Source of the DNA: Rossellomorea aquimaris
GTDB taxonomy: Bacteria; Bacillota; Bacilli; Bacillales; Bacillaceae_B
Assembly: GCF_001877785.1 (NCBI RefSeq)
Contig: NZ_MINN01000085.1
Coordinates: forward strand, 124,001 to 188,000
Direction of reading: 5' to 3'
Length of the DNA: 64,000 nucleotides
Shown here: positions 54,123 to 63,486 of the stretch, piece after piece
How positions within the stretch are numbered: the first letter of the stretch is position 1
Layout: every line of letters begins with the position of its first letter
The notes under the pieces: model-generated
Database searches by the model: none
The model's input: the letters and a program-made list of their open reading frames with translations, nothing else
What the model was told of the DNA's origin: nothing
Made by a program: the position numbers and the translations under genes

Positions 54123-55900
54123 GGCTTTGGCGCAGTGTAGTAGGTAAACTTTGGGTCACCATTCTGCTTCTCGTGTCATTCGTCCTTTTTATCTTAACGA
54201 TCCTGCTTCTGGAGTTCTTCCAAAACTACCATGTCGATGAAGTTAAGAAAGAACTGACGAATACAGCAGAAAAAGTCGCCAGGGTGGTTGAAAACCATAG
54301 AGATTTAGACCTTGGGATGGAACTCGGGAAAGAAATCATCGATGAACCGGTCAATATCCTCATTGTCCTTGATAATGATAAGTCTGTTTATTCCGATGAT
54401 TCGGAAGGCATTCACCGTGATATTCAAAACCTGATCATGAAAGACAAAGAGTTACAGAAGGTGTCCGATGAAAAAACCGTAAAAAAGGAATTTGAGTTAT
54501 CCCCGGATTCTTCGGACAATAGATATGAAAATATCATAGTTGTCGGAACCCCGCTCCATTTGGATGATCGCGACGGATCAGTCTATTTATATCAGTCTCT
54601 CGGCGTAATCAAAGACACAACACGGCAAACGACCAGGCTGATCCTCCTCGCAGCGGGAATCGCGATCATCTTGACGACGATATTTGCCTTTTTTCTTTCC
54701 ACCCGTATCACAGCCCCGTTAAGGAAAATGCGGGAAGCAGCGTTCGAAGTGGCAAAAGGGAAATTTGATACGAAGGTGCCGATCCTGACGAAAGATGAAA
54801 TCGGGGAATTGGCGACGGGGTTCAATCAAATGGGCAGACAGCTGAAATTCCATATCAATGCCCTCAGTCAGGAGAAAGAACAGCTTTCGAGCATCCTGAG
54901 CAGTATGGCAGACGGCGTCATCACGTTTAACCGGGATGGAACGATCCTGATCACCAATCCTCCTGCAGATCGTTTTCTGCAGCAGTGGTATTACGAACAG
55001 AGCGACATGGGCGATGAGCCGATTCCGACTTCAGTAAGGGAGCTCCTTCAAAATGTCGTGGTAACCGAAACCGAACAAACAGGTGAAATTTCCCTGCAGG
55101 GAAGATCTTACGTTGTCATCGTCAGCCCTCTCTACAATAATAATACTATCAGGGGCGCTGTTGTAGTTGTCCGTGATATGACAGAAGAAAGAAGACTGGA
55201 TAAACTGCGCAAGGATTTCATTGCGAATGTGTCGCATGAACTTCGGACTCCGATTTCCATGCTTCAGGGATACAGTGAGGCAATCGTGGATGATATCGCG
55301 GAGTCTGAAGAAGAAAAGAAAGAAATTGCCCGCATTATTTATGATGAATCCCTTAGAATGGGCAGGCTCGTGAATGACCTTCTTGACCTTGCCAGAATGG
55401 AAGCGGGGCATATCCGCTTGAACAAGGATTCTGTGCCTATCATGCCGTTCACGGAAAGAGTGACGAATAAATTCCTTGGGCTTGCAAGGGATAACTCTGT
55501 GTCCATTTACTTCAAGAGCAATGTGGACAGAGATAAGGAAATGATCATGGATCCGGACCGTATAGAACAGGTTCTGACAAACCTCATTGATAACGCAGTA
55601 AGACACACCCCTGAAGATGGAACGGTCACCGTTTCACTCACCGGGGAAAAAGGAGGCTTTCTGTTCCACGTAAAGGACACGGGTTCAGGGATTCCTGAAG
55701 ACGACATTCCGTTCGTGTTTGAGCGTTTTTATAAGGCTGATAAGGCAAGGACCCGGGGGAAAGCCGGGACAGGACTGGGGCTTGCCATCGCGAAAAATAT
55801 AGTAGAAGCACACAAAGGTCATATTCAAGTCCACAGCAAACTGGATCAGGGGACAACATTCACTTTCTTTCTTCCTTTTCAGTCAGGAATCGATGAATAA
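54119..55900 (+). CDS. resE: Sensor histidine kinase ResE
   Basis: Membrane kinase paired with ResD, 593 residues. Two transmembrane segments ([20 protein letters not shown] near 10-30 and [20 protein letters not shown] near 175) flank an outside sensor domain; then HAMP, a PAS domain (about 260-365), the H-box [18 protein letters not shown] with phospho-His, N box [13 protein letters not shown], and G boxes [12 protein letters not shown] and [11 protein letters not shown]. Translation is coupled to resD. The signal is redox/oxygen-related in B. subtilis. Confidence 0.96.
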   Translation: MRLWRSVVGKLWVTILLLVSFVLFILTILLLEFFQNYHVDEVKKELTNTAEKVARVVENHRDLDLGMELGKEIIDEPVNILIVLDNDKSVYSDDSEGIHRDIQNLIMKDKELQKVSDEKTVKKEFELSPDSSDNRYENIIVVGTPLHLDDRDGSVYLYQSLGVIKDTTRQTTRLILLAAGIAIILTTIFAFFLSTRITAPLRKMREAAFEVAKGKFDTKVPILTKDEIGELATGFNQMGRQLKFHINALSQEKEQLSSILSSMADGVITFNRDGTILITNPPADRFLQQWYYEQSDMGDEPIPTSVRELLQNVVVTETEQTGEISLQGRSYVVIVSPLYNNNTIRGAVVVVRDMTEERRLDKLRKDFIANVSHELRTPISMLQGYSEAIVDDIAESEEEKKEIARIIYDESLRMGRLVNDLLDLARMEAGHIRLNKDSVPIMPFTERVTNKFLGLARDNSVSIYFKSNVDRDKEMIMDPDRIEQVLTNLIDNAVRHTPEDGTVTVSLTGEKGGFLFHVKDTGSGIPEDDIPFVFERFYKADKARTRGKAGTGLGLAIAKNIVEAHKGHIQVHSKLDQGTTFTFFLPFQSGIDE

Positions 55901-55972
55901 ACTCAACATAGCAGGAAATTGAAAGAAATGTGACGATAAATCTTGTTACATGGGAAACAATTTTCCCTAAAG

Positions 55973-56023
55973 AAAAGTCAACAGTAGACACCTTCAAAAG
56001 CGGGTAATACTGTTGACTTTTTT
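55973..56023 (+). terminator. Terminator of resDE
   Basis: AAAAGTCAACAGTA pairs with TACTGTTGACTTTT, with more T after it. Confidence 0.88.
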
Positions 56024-56062
56024 GGATGAATGCGGAATTATCTTATTAAATCTTTTCTAGCG

Positions 56063-56088
56063 TGTAACTTTTTTTCAAAATAATCGAC
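56063..56088 (+). promoter_or_regulatory. Sigma-X (ECF) autoregulatory promoter
   Basis: TGTAAC (56063-56068), a 16-bp spacer rich in T, and CGAC (56085-56088): an exact match to the sigma-X consensus TGTAAC-N16/17-CGAC, 26 bp before sigX. Confidence 0.85.
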
Positions 56089-56113
56089 TAATCAGTTGAC
56101 GGGGAGGGTTAAT

Positions 56114-56668
56114 ATGAACTCCGTTTTTGACGAATTATATTCCAAATATCATCAGGATGTATTTAACTTTTTGATCTATATGGTGCAAAACCGGCAGCAG
56201 GCGGAAGATCTGGTGCAGGAAGTGTATATCCGTGTACTCAAGTCTTACCAGAGTTTCGAAGGGAAAAGCTCTGAGAAAACCTGGTTGTTTTCCATTGCGA
56301 AAAATGTGGCGATCGATCATTTCAGAAAACAAAAAAATTGGAAAAACCGCATACTTGAAAAATTCGACTGGAGCAGGAATGAACTGGCTTCCGGAGAAGC
56401 GCTTCCTGAAGAAATCGCTCTTGCAAACGAAGAAATTCAAGAGCTGTATCAATGCTTAAAACAGTGTCCGACAGACTATCGCCTGGTCATCATCATGCGA
56501 TACCTGCAGGACCTGTCCATCAAAGAAACAACTGAAATACTGGAGTGGTCTGAAAGCAAAGTGAAGACAACTCAGCATAGGGCTTTGAAGTGGCTAAAAC
56601 AAGAAATGAAGCAGCGGTTGAGGAAGGGGGATGAAAACATTGAAGAAATCAGGTTGGAACGACCGTGA
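56114..56668 (+). CDS. sigX: ECF sigma factor SigX
   Basis: Extracytoplasmic-function sigma factor, 184 residues, which in B. subtilis directs genes that alter cell-surface charge and peptide resistance. Region 2: FLIYMVQNRQQAEDLVQEVY and TWLFSIAKNVAIDHFRKQ; region 4: SIKETTEILEWSESKVKTTQ. ATG 56114 follows GGGGAGGG; an in-frame ATG 18 bases before lacks a site. It overlaps its anti-sigma gene rsiX by 38 bases and has its own sigma-X-type promoter. Confidence 0.95.
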   Translation: MNSVFDELYSKYHQDVFNFLIYMVQNRQQAEDLVQEVYIRVLKSYQSFEGKSSEKTWLFSIAKNVAIDHFRKQKNWKNRILEKFDWSRNELASGEALPEEIALANEEIQELYQCLKQCPTDYRLVIIMRYLQDLSIKETTEILEWSESKVKTTQHRALKWLKQEMKQRLRKGDENIEEIRLERP

Positions 56669-57887
56669 AGTGGAAGACTTGCTTAAAAAGCTTCCGAAGC
56701 TCAACGATGATCGAAGCCGCTCCTTAATTTATTCCAGAGTTGAGAAAGAAAGGAAGCGGCTTGGCGGTTTGCAGAGATACATGCCGGTCCTTGCGGCGTT
56801 TGCGGCCCTGTTTATCCTCGTCCTGCTTGCCCCGGCACTCATGACAAAAATGTCAGGTGAAGACAGCGCGATGGAAGGAGCTTATTCCACTGATTCTTCC
56901 GCAGGGGAGGCCAAAGTTGCTGAAGATCCTCCTTCCGCTGAAGAGTCAAAGTCGGAAGTAACCAGGGACTACGAAACCGAGGAAGAAAACCAACTGCAAA
57001 TGGCAGAAGAAAGTGATAAGGATAACAAAGAGACCCAAACCTTGACGGAATTAGGGAAGCACGAAAGGCTTTCTTTATTCAAAGAGGATATAGATGGCAA
57101 GGATTACTATACCTTCGGCCTTGTTTCATCCGACGCAATGACAGTACCTGTGTCGGTGCTGGCTGCGGGTGAAGCGGAGGGGAACCGGGCAGACTGGGTG
57201 GAGAAATATGAGAATACCTCAAAAAAGATTCCAGAAAATGATTGGGGATTCCAGGATTATTTACCGATCAAGGGAGAGTTCTCGATCAGTGAAAACAAGG
57301 AAAATGTTATTTTGACACTGGAAGGGAATCATCCATATAATGAAAGCTCAGCAATGGAATCCAGCTTTTATCAATCGCTTGTATATTCATTTGAAGACAG
57401 GGGGATGAAGGAAATAACCCTTCAAACAAAAGAAGGAAATGTGCCGGAATTCAGTCACTACGGCACATTATCATCCATCCCGCTTAACCAGACTCTGCAC
57501 CGTCCATTTTACAGTTACTCACCTGACGGAAAGGGAAGATATCTGGTACCTGGCTCAATGAATGAAAAAAATGTAAAGGAATCAATCGCAGCCATGAAAG
57601 AAACGCCATCTGATTTTTATCAGAGTGTGATACCCCGGCAGCTTTCGGTGAATGTAACAGAAACTGATGACAGGGTCATTGTTACGTTCAATGAAGAAGT
57701 GGATTTAAATTCAATGACCGAACAAGCTGCGAAGGAGTTGATAGAGGGGATTCTCCTCACCGCCAAAAGTTCGGGTTATCAAAAAGTCCAATTTCAAAAC
57801 ATACGACAGGAAAGCTGGAATGGATTCACCTTTACAAAGCCGCTGGAAACCCCTGTGGCACCTAACAAAAAAAGCCTGGATCAATAG
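56631..57887 (+). CDS. rsiX: Anti-sigma-X factor RsiX
   Basis: Membrane anti-sigma factor, 418 residues, somewhat longer than B. subtilis RsiX (about 368). A short cytoplasmic part (1-50) begins MKTLKKSGWNDREVEDLLKK, then one transmembrane segment (YMPVLAAFAALFILVLLAPA), a low-complexity acidic Ser/Glu linker (about 75-140) and an outside domain of about 270 residues. ATG after GGAAGGGGG inside sigX, so the two are coupled. The acidic linker may explain the extra length. Confidence 0.92.
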   Translation: MKTLKKSGWNDREVEDLLKKLPKLNDDRSRSLIYSRVEKERKRLGGLQRYMPVLAAFAALFILVLLAPALMTKMSGEDSAMEGAYSTDSSAGEAKVAEDPPSAEESKSEVTRDYETEEENQLQMAEESDKDNKETQTLTELGKHERLSLFKEDIDGKDYYTFGLVSSDAMTVPVSVLAAGEAEGNRADWVEKYENTSKKIPENDWGFQDYLPIKGEFSISENKENVILTLEGNHPYNESSAMESSFYQSLVYSFEDRGMKEITLQTKEGNVPEFSHYGTLSSIPLNQTLHRPFYSYSPDGKGRYLVPGSMNEKNVKESIAAMKETPSDFYQSVIPRQLSVNVTETDDRVIVTFNEEVDLNSMTEQAAKELIEGILLTAKSSGYQKVQFQNIRQESWNGFTFTKPLETPVAPNKKSLDQ

Positions 57888-57898
57888 AATAAATTTGA

Positions 57899-57933
57899 GC
57901 GGCTGAAATGGCAATCATTTCAGCCGTTTTTCT
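57899..57933 (+). terminator. Terminator of sigX-rsiX
   Basis: CGGCTGAAATG / CATTTCAGCCG stem and a T-rich tail. Confidence 0.9.
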
Positions 57934-57987
57934 TTTGCATAAAAAAATCTTTTCAAGACACACTAGCAAAAGGGAAAATTTCTCATT

Positions 57988-58017
57988 TCATATTAGTGGA
58001 ATGATGTACATACTGTA
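57988..58017 (+). promoter_or_regulatory. Mother-cell (sigma-E or sigma-K) promoter
   Basis: TCATATT (57988-57994) is a full sigma-E -35; after 14 bp comes CATACTGTA (58009-58017), which matches the sigma-K -10 CATANNNTA exactly and the sigma-E -10 at six of eight bases. It lies 58 bp before the M23 peptidase gene. Confidence 0.55.
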
Positions 58018-58074
58018 ATAAGTATCGGATTTCCAACTCGTGGAAAGGTCCGGAGTACCTTAAGGAGGACAAGT

Positions 58075-58845
58075 ATGTTTTTAGATTATGCAAGAAGATT
58101 ACTGATTGTTTTACTGTTAGCATTATGTGTAAGTGTGATGTTCCTTACCGGTAAGGAAGCGAAAGCCATGGGTCAGGACACAGAAGATAAGTGGATCTTT
58201 CCTGTGGACGGAGTGATCACCGATTTATACGGAACCCGGTCCGGTACGCATAAAGGGATGGATATAGGCGGGGAGGCAGGCTCCGCTGTATATGCCGCAC
58301 GAGGAGGGATCGTGAGCAAGTCGTATTATTCAGAAAGCTATGGAAATGTAGTGTTTATCTCTCATGATAATGGATATGAAACGGTGTACGCTCATCTGAA
58401 TGACAGAAGTGTTTCTGAAAATGACAGGGTAACTCAAGGTGACACGATCGGCAGTCTGGGGAATACAGGAAGGTCAACCGGTGCCCATTTGCATTTTGAA
58501 ATTCATGAAGGCGTATGGACATTGGATAAAGAGAATGCAATAGACCCGTTTGAAGTATTTGGAAACGGGGAAATCGGACAATTGGTCTTTGCAAAAGTCC
58601 AAGACCCTTATCAAACATTTGAAGCTTCTGTAAAACTTGATCATGCACCTAAACAAAAAGAGGCCGATAAGAGGAACGCGATTGAACATGAAATCATACA
58701 TATTGTTAAAGAAAACGAAACTTTATGGGGGATATCGCAGCTTTATGGATTAACGGTTGATCAAGTAAAAGGATGGAACGGGATCGATGCAGACAATGAT
58801 GTCATCCTCCCCCTGCAAGAACTTAGAATAGAGTTGGAGAGCTGA
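58075..58845 (+). CDS. M23 metallopeptidase with C-terminal LysM, exported
   Basis: A 256-residue exported peptidoglycan peptidase. Signal segment LLIVLLLALCVSVMFLTG with cleavage near EAKAMG; LytM/M23 domain (about 40-165) with complete zinc and catalytic residues: HKGMDIGG (His and Asp), and HLHFEIHEG (second His pair). A LysM domain ends the protein (about 205-254; IVKENETLWGISQLYGLTVD). The promoter has sigma-E/K features, so it probably acts on spore or mother-cell wall. ATG after AAGGAGGACAAGT. Not part of this interval in B. subtilis as far as I recall. Confidence 0.87.
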   Translation: MFLDYARRLLIVLLLALCVSVMFLTGKEAKAMGQDTEDKWIFPVDGVITDLYGTRSGTHKGMDIGGEAGSAVYAARGGIVSKSYYSESYGNVVFISHDNGYETVYAHLNDRSVSENDRVTQGDTIGSLGNTGRSTGAHLHFEIHEGVWTLDKENAIDPFEVFGNGEIGQLVFAKVQDPYQTFEASVKLDHAPKQKEADKRNAIEHEIIHIVKENETLWGISQLYGLTVDQVKGWNGIDADNDVILPLQELRIELES

Positions 58846-58870
58846 TTGCTTCGAATTCGAAACATTCTTC

Positions 58871-58899
58871 TTCCCAATTCGATGACTTTTATGTATAAT
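58871..58899 (+). promoter_or_regulatory. Promoter of the FMN riboswitch-ribU unit
   Basis: TTCCCA (58871-58876), a 17-bp spacer and a perfect TATAAT (58894-58899), about 20 bp before the riboswitch. Confidence 0.6.
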
Positions 58900-58920
58900 G
58901 AACATGTATAAAAAAATATG

Positions 58921-59058
58921 ATTCGTCTTCGGGGCAGGGTGAAATTCCCTACCGGCGGTGATGAAACACTCGTTGTTTCTAAGCCCGCGAGCCTTTAGGG
59001 GCAGGATTTGGTGAAATTCCAAAGCCGACAGTACAGTCTGGATGGGAGAAGATGAAGG
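58921..59058 (+). promoter_or_regulatory. FMN riboswitch (RFN element)
   Basis: All hallmark pieces are present in order: closing stem TCGTCTTC (58923-58930) with GAAGATGA, GGGGCAGGGTGAAATTCCCT, ACCGGCGGTGATG, AGCCCGCGAGCC, the variable hairpin, GGATTTGGTGAAATTCCAAAGCCGAC split across the last junction, and CAGTCTGGATGGGAGAAGA. FMN binding should favour the downstream terminator and lower ribU expression. Confidence 0.97.
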
Positions 59059-59118
59059 TTTTAGCCAAAACGTTTAGAAAATGGGAAGCTGAACGTTTAT
59101 TTGGGTACGCCTTTTCAC

Positions 59119-59151
59119 ACTCCGGGATGTTAGTTGATCTGGGAGTTTTTT
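59119..59151 (+). terminator. Riboswitch-controlled terminator
   Basis: ACTCC pairs with GGAGT around a loop and is followed by six T, between the aptamer and ribU. Confidence 0.7.
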
Positions 59152-59212
59152 AGTGCTGCTCGGGCTGAACGATCTTCTAAGTGAGATGAATCTCCAAAAG
59201 GAGAGAAGTACA

Positions 59213-59782
59213 ATGAAAAAAATGACTACTCGTACGTTTGTAACAATCGGTATGTTAAGTGCGATATCGTATGTATTAATGCTTTTTAACTTCCCAATTC
59301 CACCGTTCCCTAAATTTCTGATGGTTGATTTCAGTGATGTGCCAGCTCTGATTGCCACCATAACTTTAGGCCCGCTTGCCGGCATACTCGTTGAATTATT
59401 CAAGAACATCATCGATTATGTCATGACCGGAAGCGATACGGGTGTACCAATCGGGCATTTTGCGAATTTTGCAGCAGGAGTATTCTTGATCTTGCCGACT
59501 TACTTTGTATATTCCCGTTTCCAATCCAAGAAAGGTCTATTGGCAGGATTGGTAACCGGAACTGTAGTAATGAGCATTGCATTGGGGATACTGAATTATT
59601 TCGTCCTGCTTCCTGCTTATAAATATTTCATGAATTTTGAACTTCCTGCAGGGATCATCATTACTGGAATCGTGCCATTCAACATCCTCAAGGGTGCTTT
59701 GGTTACAGCAGTATTCTTATTGTTATTCATTCGACTTCAAGGCTGGCTCTCGAAACAAACACCATTAAACAGAGCAGCTTAA
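59213..59782 (+). CDS. ribU: Riboflavin ECF transporter S component
   Basis: Membrane S component that binds riboflavin for an energy-coupling-factor transporter; 189 residues with about six hydrophobic helices (B. subtilis ypaA/fmnP, 190). Conserved MLFNFPIPPFPKFLMVDFSD split by the first loop, then GPLAGILVELFKN. ATG 59213 follows AAAAGGAGAG; earlier in-frame codons overlap the terminator and are not translated. Controlled by the FMN riboswitch. With no ribDEAH genes here, uptake may matter to this organism. Confidence 0.95.
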   Translation: MKKMTTRTFVTIGMLSAISYVLMLFNFPIPPFPKFLMVDFSDVPALIATITLGPLAGILVELFKNIIDYVMTGSDTGVPIGHFANFAAGVFLILPTYFVYSRFQSKKGLLAGLVTGTVVMSIALGILNYFVLLPAYKYFMNFELPAGIIITGIVPFNILKGALVTAVFLLLFIRLQGWLSKQTPLNRAA

Positions 59783-59792
59783 TCGTATAGTA

Positions 59793-59826
59793 AAAAGCCC
59801 TGTCGGCACATGCTGACAGGGCTTTG
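59793..59826 (+). terminator. Terminator of ribU
   Basis: AAAGCCCTGTC / GACAGGGCTTT stem; the T-run is short. Confidence 0.8.
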
Positions 59827-59848
59827 CTGCATAGAACAAAGATATAAC

Positions 59849-59878
59849 AAAAAAGCGATCTTAAAAGATCGCTTTTGA
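59849..59878 (-). terminator. Terminator of fer
   Basis: AAAAGCGATCTT / AAGATCGCTTTT palindrome; on the minus strand six T follow. Confidence 0.85.
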
Positions 59879-59887
59879 TGTGATCAA

Positions 59888-60160
<273 letters not shown>

Positions 60161-60362
60161 CTATATATTCAATCATTCATTATACATAAAATGAGTTAGA
60201 AAAATAACCTAATTTATATTTTATAGAGGAATGCAGAACATTTCAATAGTTAGGTCCGTTATTTATTATATTTATCCTAACTCCTTAAAACAAAACATCA
60301 GAAGACATGAAATTCATGGTACAATATTTGACAATAACCTGCAATTTCAGAGGAGAAATCCC

Positions 60363-61427
60363 ATGACGTATTTACACTTTATACTATTATATTGTTTCAG
60401 GCAGTTAAATGGTGAACGATCCATTTACTCCGCCTTTCATATTTTGAATGGTAAAAAATCATCCCAGTCCATACAGGATTCACATTTATTTGAATTACAG
60501 CCTTTTTTTCTTTCGCTCCCAAGTCTTTCAAGGGATTATTTCGATAATAAAGTGAAGGGATTGGAAGAACGTCAATTCATCGAACTAAATGACGATTCAA
60601 AAGCTAAGGTGACTGTAAAAGGGGAAGAAGAATTACAGAGACAGGCAGTTTTTTTCCCAAGTAAGATGAATGGGTTAGTTTATGGTGACCGGAGTATCCT
60701 ATTTTGGAAAAGGCTGAATTTATTAGTTCAGGTCATATCAAATATGAATCAAAAAAAGGTATCCTATTATCCTGTTCAACGCAGCAGAAATGTACAGGAG
60801 TGGATCAAGAGTTTTCTAAAAGGGGTGCCGGACAGGGAATTGCTTGGGGCTGATTTGTTCGCGGAAATCCATGAACTACTGAGTGCTCATGATGAAGTTG
60901 AGGATCCTTCCATCCTCGTTTACCGTTTGACCGGCTTTCAGGATTATGGGTTGACCGAGGTACAGACGGCGGATAAATTAAATCTGCCGGGAGAAGAATA
61001 CCGATTTAGATTTCTTAACCTGATCCATGGATTATTATCGAAAATAGATCACCAAAAGGAAAAGTATCCCATCTTATTTTCTTTGAGCACCGTAAGCAGT
61101 CAGCAGAGGAACTTGACGCTTTCTACTTCCAAGACTTACGATTTATATAAACAAGGGTATGAAATTGAAGATATTTCACGAATCAGAAAGCTGAAAGTGA
61201 ATACGGTAGAAGACCATTTTATCGAGATCATTTTAACACATGATGGTTTTGATACAGATTGCTTTATTCCTCATGATGAACTTATGAAAGCAGCTTCTGT
61301 CATGAAGGAGCTCGGCACGAGGAGACTTAAGCCGATAAAGGAAAGACTGCCTCATTTGACTTATTTTCAAATAAGGATCGCTATTGCAAAGGCGGGTGAA
61401 AAGAATGGATCTCCTCAAAGAGCTTAA
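60363..61427 (+). CDS. ypbB: Helix-turn-helix protein YpbB, RecQ-associated
   Basis: A 354-residue protein of the YpbB family, always next to the short RecQ helicase (recS) in Bacillus. The N terminus begins MTYLHFILLYCFRQLNGERS; the C-terminal part contains a helix-turn-helix of the RecQ-helicase-associated type (YDLYKQGYEIEDISRIRKLK, then NTVEDHFIEI). ATG 60363 follows AGAGGAGAAATCC. It overlaps recQ by 23 bases, so the two are coupled and probably work together. Confidence 0.92.
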   Translation: MTYLHFILLYCFRQLNGERSIYSAFHILNGKKSSQSIQDSHLFELQPFFLSLPSLSRDYFDNKVKGLEERQFIELNDDSKAKVTVKGEEELQRQAVFFPSKMNGLVYGDRSILFWKRLNLLVQVISNMNQKKVSYYPVQRSRNVQEWIKSFLKGVPDRELLGADLFAEIHELLSAHDEVEDPSILVYRLTGFQDYGLTEVQTADKLNLPGEEYRFRFLNLIHGLLSKIDHQKEKYPILFSLSTVSSQQRNLTLSTSKTYDLYKQGYEIEDISRIRKLKVNTVEDHFIEIILTHDGFDTDCFIPHDELMKAASVMKELGTRRLKPIKERLPHLTYFQIRIAIAKAGEKNGSPQRA

Positions 61428-62862
61428 GGAGAATTTTGGATATCGGGCATTCAGGCGGGGGCAGCAAGAAGTGATAGAATCTGTACTCAGCGGTTCTGAT
61501 ACATTGGCGATGCTTCCCACGGGTACGGGTAAATCCCTATGTTTCCAGCTTTCCGGGTATCTTTTGGAAGGACAGGTGATCATCGTTTCCCCTCTCCTTT
61601 CATTGATGCAGGATCAAGTGGAACAAATGAAAGTCAAAAGGGAAAAGAAAGCCATTGCCATCAATTCCTTTTTATCTTTCCCTGAAAAGAAGCGGGCTCT
61701 AGAGAGGCTCCATGCATTTAAGTTTATTTTTATCTCGCCGGAGATGCTCAGCAACCCCGATATCAGGGAAGCTGTAGAGAATTTGGACGTATCCCTGTTT
61801 GTCATCGATGAGGCGCACTGCATTTCCCAGTGGGGACCGGATTTCCGTCCGCATTATCTATTGCTGGGAGAAATAAGGAAGGGGTTGGGGAATCCGGCTG
61901 TCCTTGCCCTGACTGCCACCGCGACCAAAGAAGTGAGAGATGATATCAAAAACGTCCTTCATTTCAAGGAGCATAATGAAATCGTTTATTCTGTAGACCG
62001 CAGAAACATTACACTGACTGTTGAAAAGGTCGATACCCATCAGGGAAAAATAAATAAGCTTATCGACTATGCAGCTTCCTTAACAGGGCCCGGGGTCATC
62101 TATTTTTCCAGCAGGAGACTTGCCGAAGAATTGGCTTCTCTCCTGAGAGAAAAAGGAATTGAAAATGTCACCCATTATCACGGTGGCATGGAGCAGGAAG
62201 AGCGCATCTTGATCCAGCAGCAGTTTCTGACAAATAAACTGCGAATCATATGTGCAACATCTGCATTTGGAATGGGGATCAACAAAGAAAATATCCGTTT
62301 TATCATTCATTTTCATTTTTCTTCCAGCCTTGAAGCATACTTGCAGGAAATTGGAAGAGCAGGAAGGGATGGGAATGAAAGTGCAGCGATCGTCCTGTTT
62401 ACAGAACAAGATCTTTCGCTTCCGCTGCATTTGATGGAAGGGGAGCTTCCCTTCGATCATCAAATCGAAGGGTTTGTTAATTTGCATGAATCAAAATCCG
62501 CGGATGAATTATACTCCGCTTTACAGCTTTCTGAAAGTCAATACAGATTTTTGGATCACTATGTTCACGATTATTCCGGGAACGATCCGGCACGGCAGAG
62601 TCAGAAAATAAAGCAGTTGCGGGATGAACGGCTGAGATATAAGAAAGAAAAGCTCGTCTCAATGGTAAAGTGGATGCATGCCGATTCCTGCAGAAGGGAA
62701 GGGATCCTTCGTTATTTTGATGAAAAAATGGAGGATAGACCTGCAGATTGCTGTGATATCTGCGGTTTTGAAGTTAAGAATCTTCATACATATGAAACCG
62801 CAGCAGAGGTGATCCCGGAGCTGGATTGGGAGAAGAGACTGGAAAAAATATTAATGGGATAA
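61405..62862 (+). CDS. recS: ATP-dependent DNA helicase, RecQ family (RecS)
   Basis: A 485-residue 3'-5' DNA helicase, the short Bacillus RecQ paralogue without the HRDC domain. Walker A MLPTGTGKSLCFQ, DEAH box VIDEAHCISQWG, motif III LALTATAT, motif VI QEIGRAGRDGN; the C-terminal zinc Cys are in SCRREGI and CCDICG. ATG 61405 follows GGCGGGTGAAAAG within ypbB; a few in-frame codons upstream lack a site. In B. subtilis recS (ypbC) acts in recombination and replication-fork repair. Confidence 0.94.
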   Translation: MDLLKELKENFGYRAFRRGQQEVIESVLSGSDTLAMLPTGTGKSLCFQLSGYLLEGQVIIVSPLLSLMQDQVEQMKVKREKKAIAINSFLSFPEKKRALERLHAFKFIFISPEMLSNPDIREAVENLDVSLFVIDEAHCISQWGPDFRPHYLLLGEIRKGLGNPAVLALTATATKEVRDDIKNVLHFKEHNEIVYSVDRRNITLTVEKVDTHQGKINKLIDYAASLTGPGVIYFSSRRLAEELASLLREKGIENVTHYHGGMEQEERILIQQQFLTNKLRIICATSAFGMGINKENIRFIIHFHFSSSLEAYLQEIGRAGRDGNESAAIVLFTEQDLSLPLHLMEGELPFDHQIEGFVNLHESKSADELYSALQLSESQYRFLDHYVHDYSGNDPARQSQKIKQLRDERLRYKKEKLVSMVKWMHADSCRREGILRYFDEKMEDRPADCCDICGFEVKNLHTYETAAEVIPELDWEKRLEKILMG

Positions 62863-62865
62863 GTG

Positions 62866-63486
62866 ATGTGGATGAAGAAACAAGGCGATCTGATCAAGGA
62901 ACTTACAAAAAAACAATTAACTTTTCATCTGTTTTTTACTCAAATTGTACTATTAACGATTGCCTTCTTTTTAGGTATATTTTTATTTGAAGATTGGTCC
63001 ACTTTTGGAAGTCAGTTCCGTTTTACATCGTCCATTTGGACTGTAGGATTGACTTTCGGATTGATCGTTGTCGTATTGGATCTTGTCATGATGAAGTACC
63101 TCCCTCCTGAGTTTTACGATGATGGAGGGGTGAATGCACGGATATTCTCAGACCGGAATATAGGAGAAATTGCCCTCTTGGCCTTCGTCATTGCAGTCAG
63201 TGAGGAAATCCTGTTCCGAGGCATCATACAATTTCATTTGGGAATCATTCTTTCCAGTATCATTTTCGCAGTCATTCACTTCCGGTATTGGGCCCATTGG
63301 TTCCTAATCATGAATATTGTTATTTTAAGTTTTTGGATCGGCATGATTTATGAAGTGACCGGAAATTTATTGGTCACCATTATGATGCACTTTATCATTG
63401 ACTTTTTATTAGGGATTTACATGCGTTTTAAGTCAATTAAAGCAAGAAAAGAAGGGATGTCTCATGAGCAAAGACCCATTTCGTGA
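62866..63486 (+). CDS. ypbD: CPBP family intramembrane metalloprotease
   Basis: Membrane protease of the CAAX/CPBP (Abi) family, about 206 residues with several hydrophobic segments. Catalytic motifs: EEILFRG near residue 107, FAVIHFRYWAHW with the second His region, and MMHFIIDF near the C terminus. The start is uncertain: GTG 62863, ATG 62866 and ATG 62872 are all close to recS's stop and the ribosome site is weak. B. subtilis ypbD by position. ypbE overlaps its 3' end. Confidence 0.88.
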   Translation: MWMKKQGDLIKELTKKQLTFHLFFTQIVLLTIAFFLGIFLFEDWSTFGSQFRFTSSIWTVGLTFGLIVVVLDLVMMKYLPPEFYDDGGVNARIFSDRNIGEIALLAFVIAVSEEILFRGIIQFHLGIILSSIIFAVIHFRYWAHWFLIMNIVILSFWIGMIYEVTGNLLVTIMMHFIIDFLLGIYMRFKSIKARKEGMSHEQRPIS

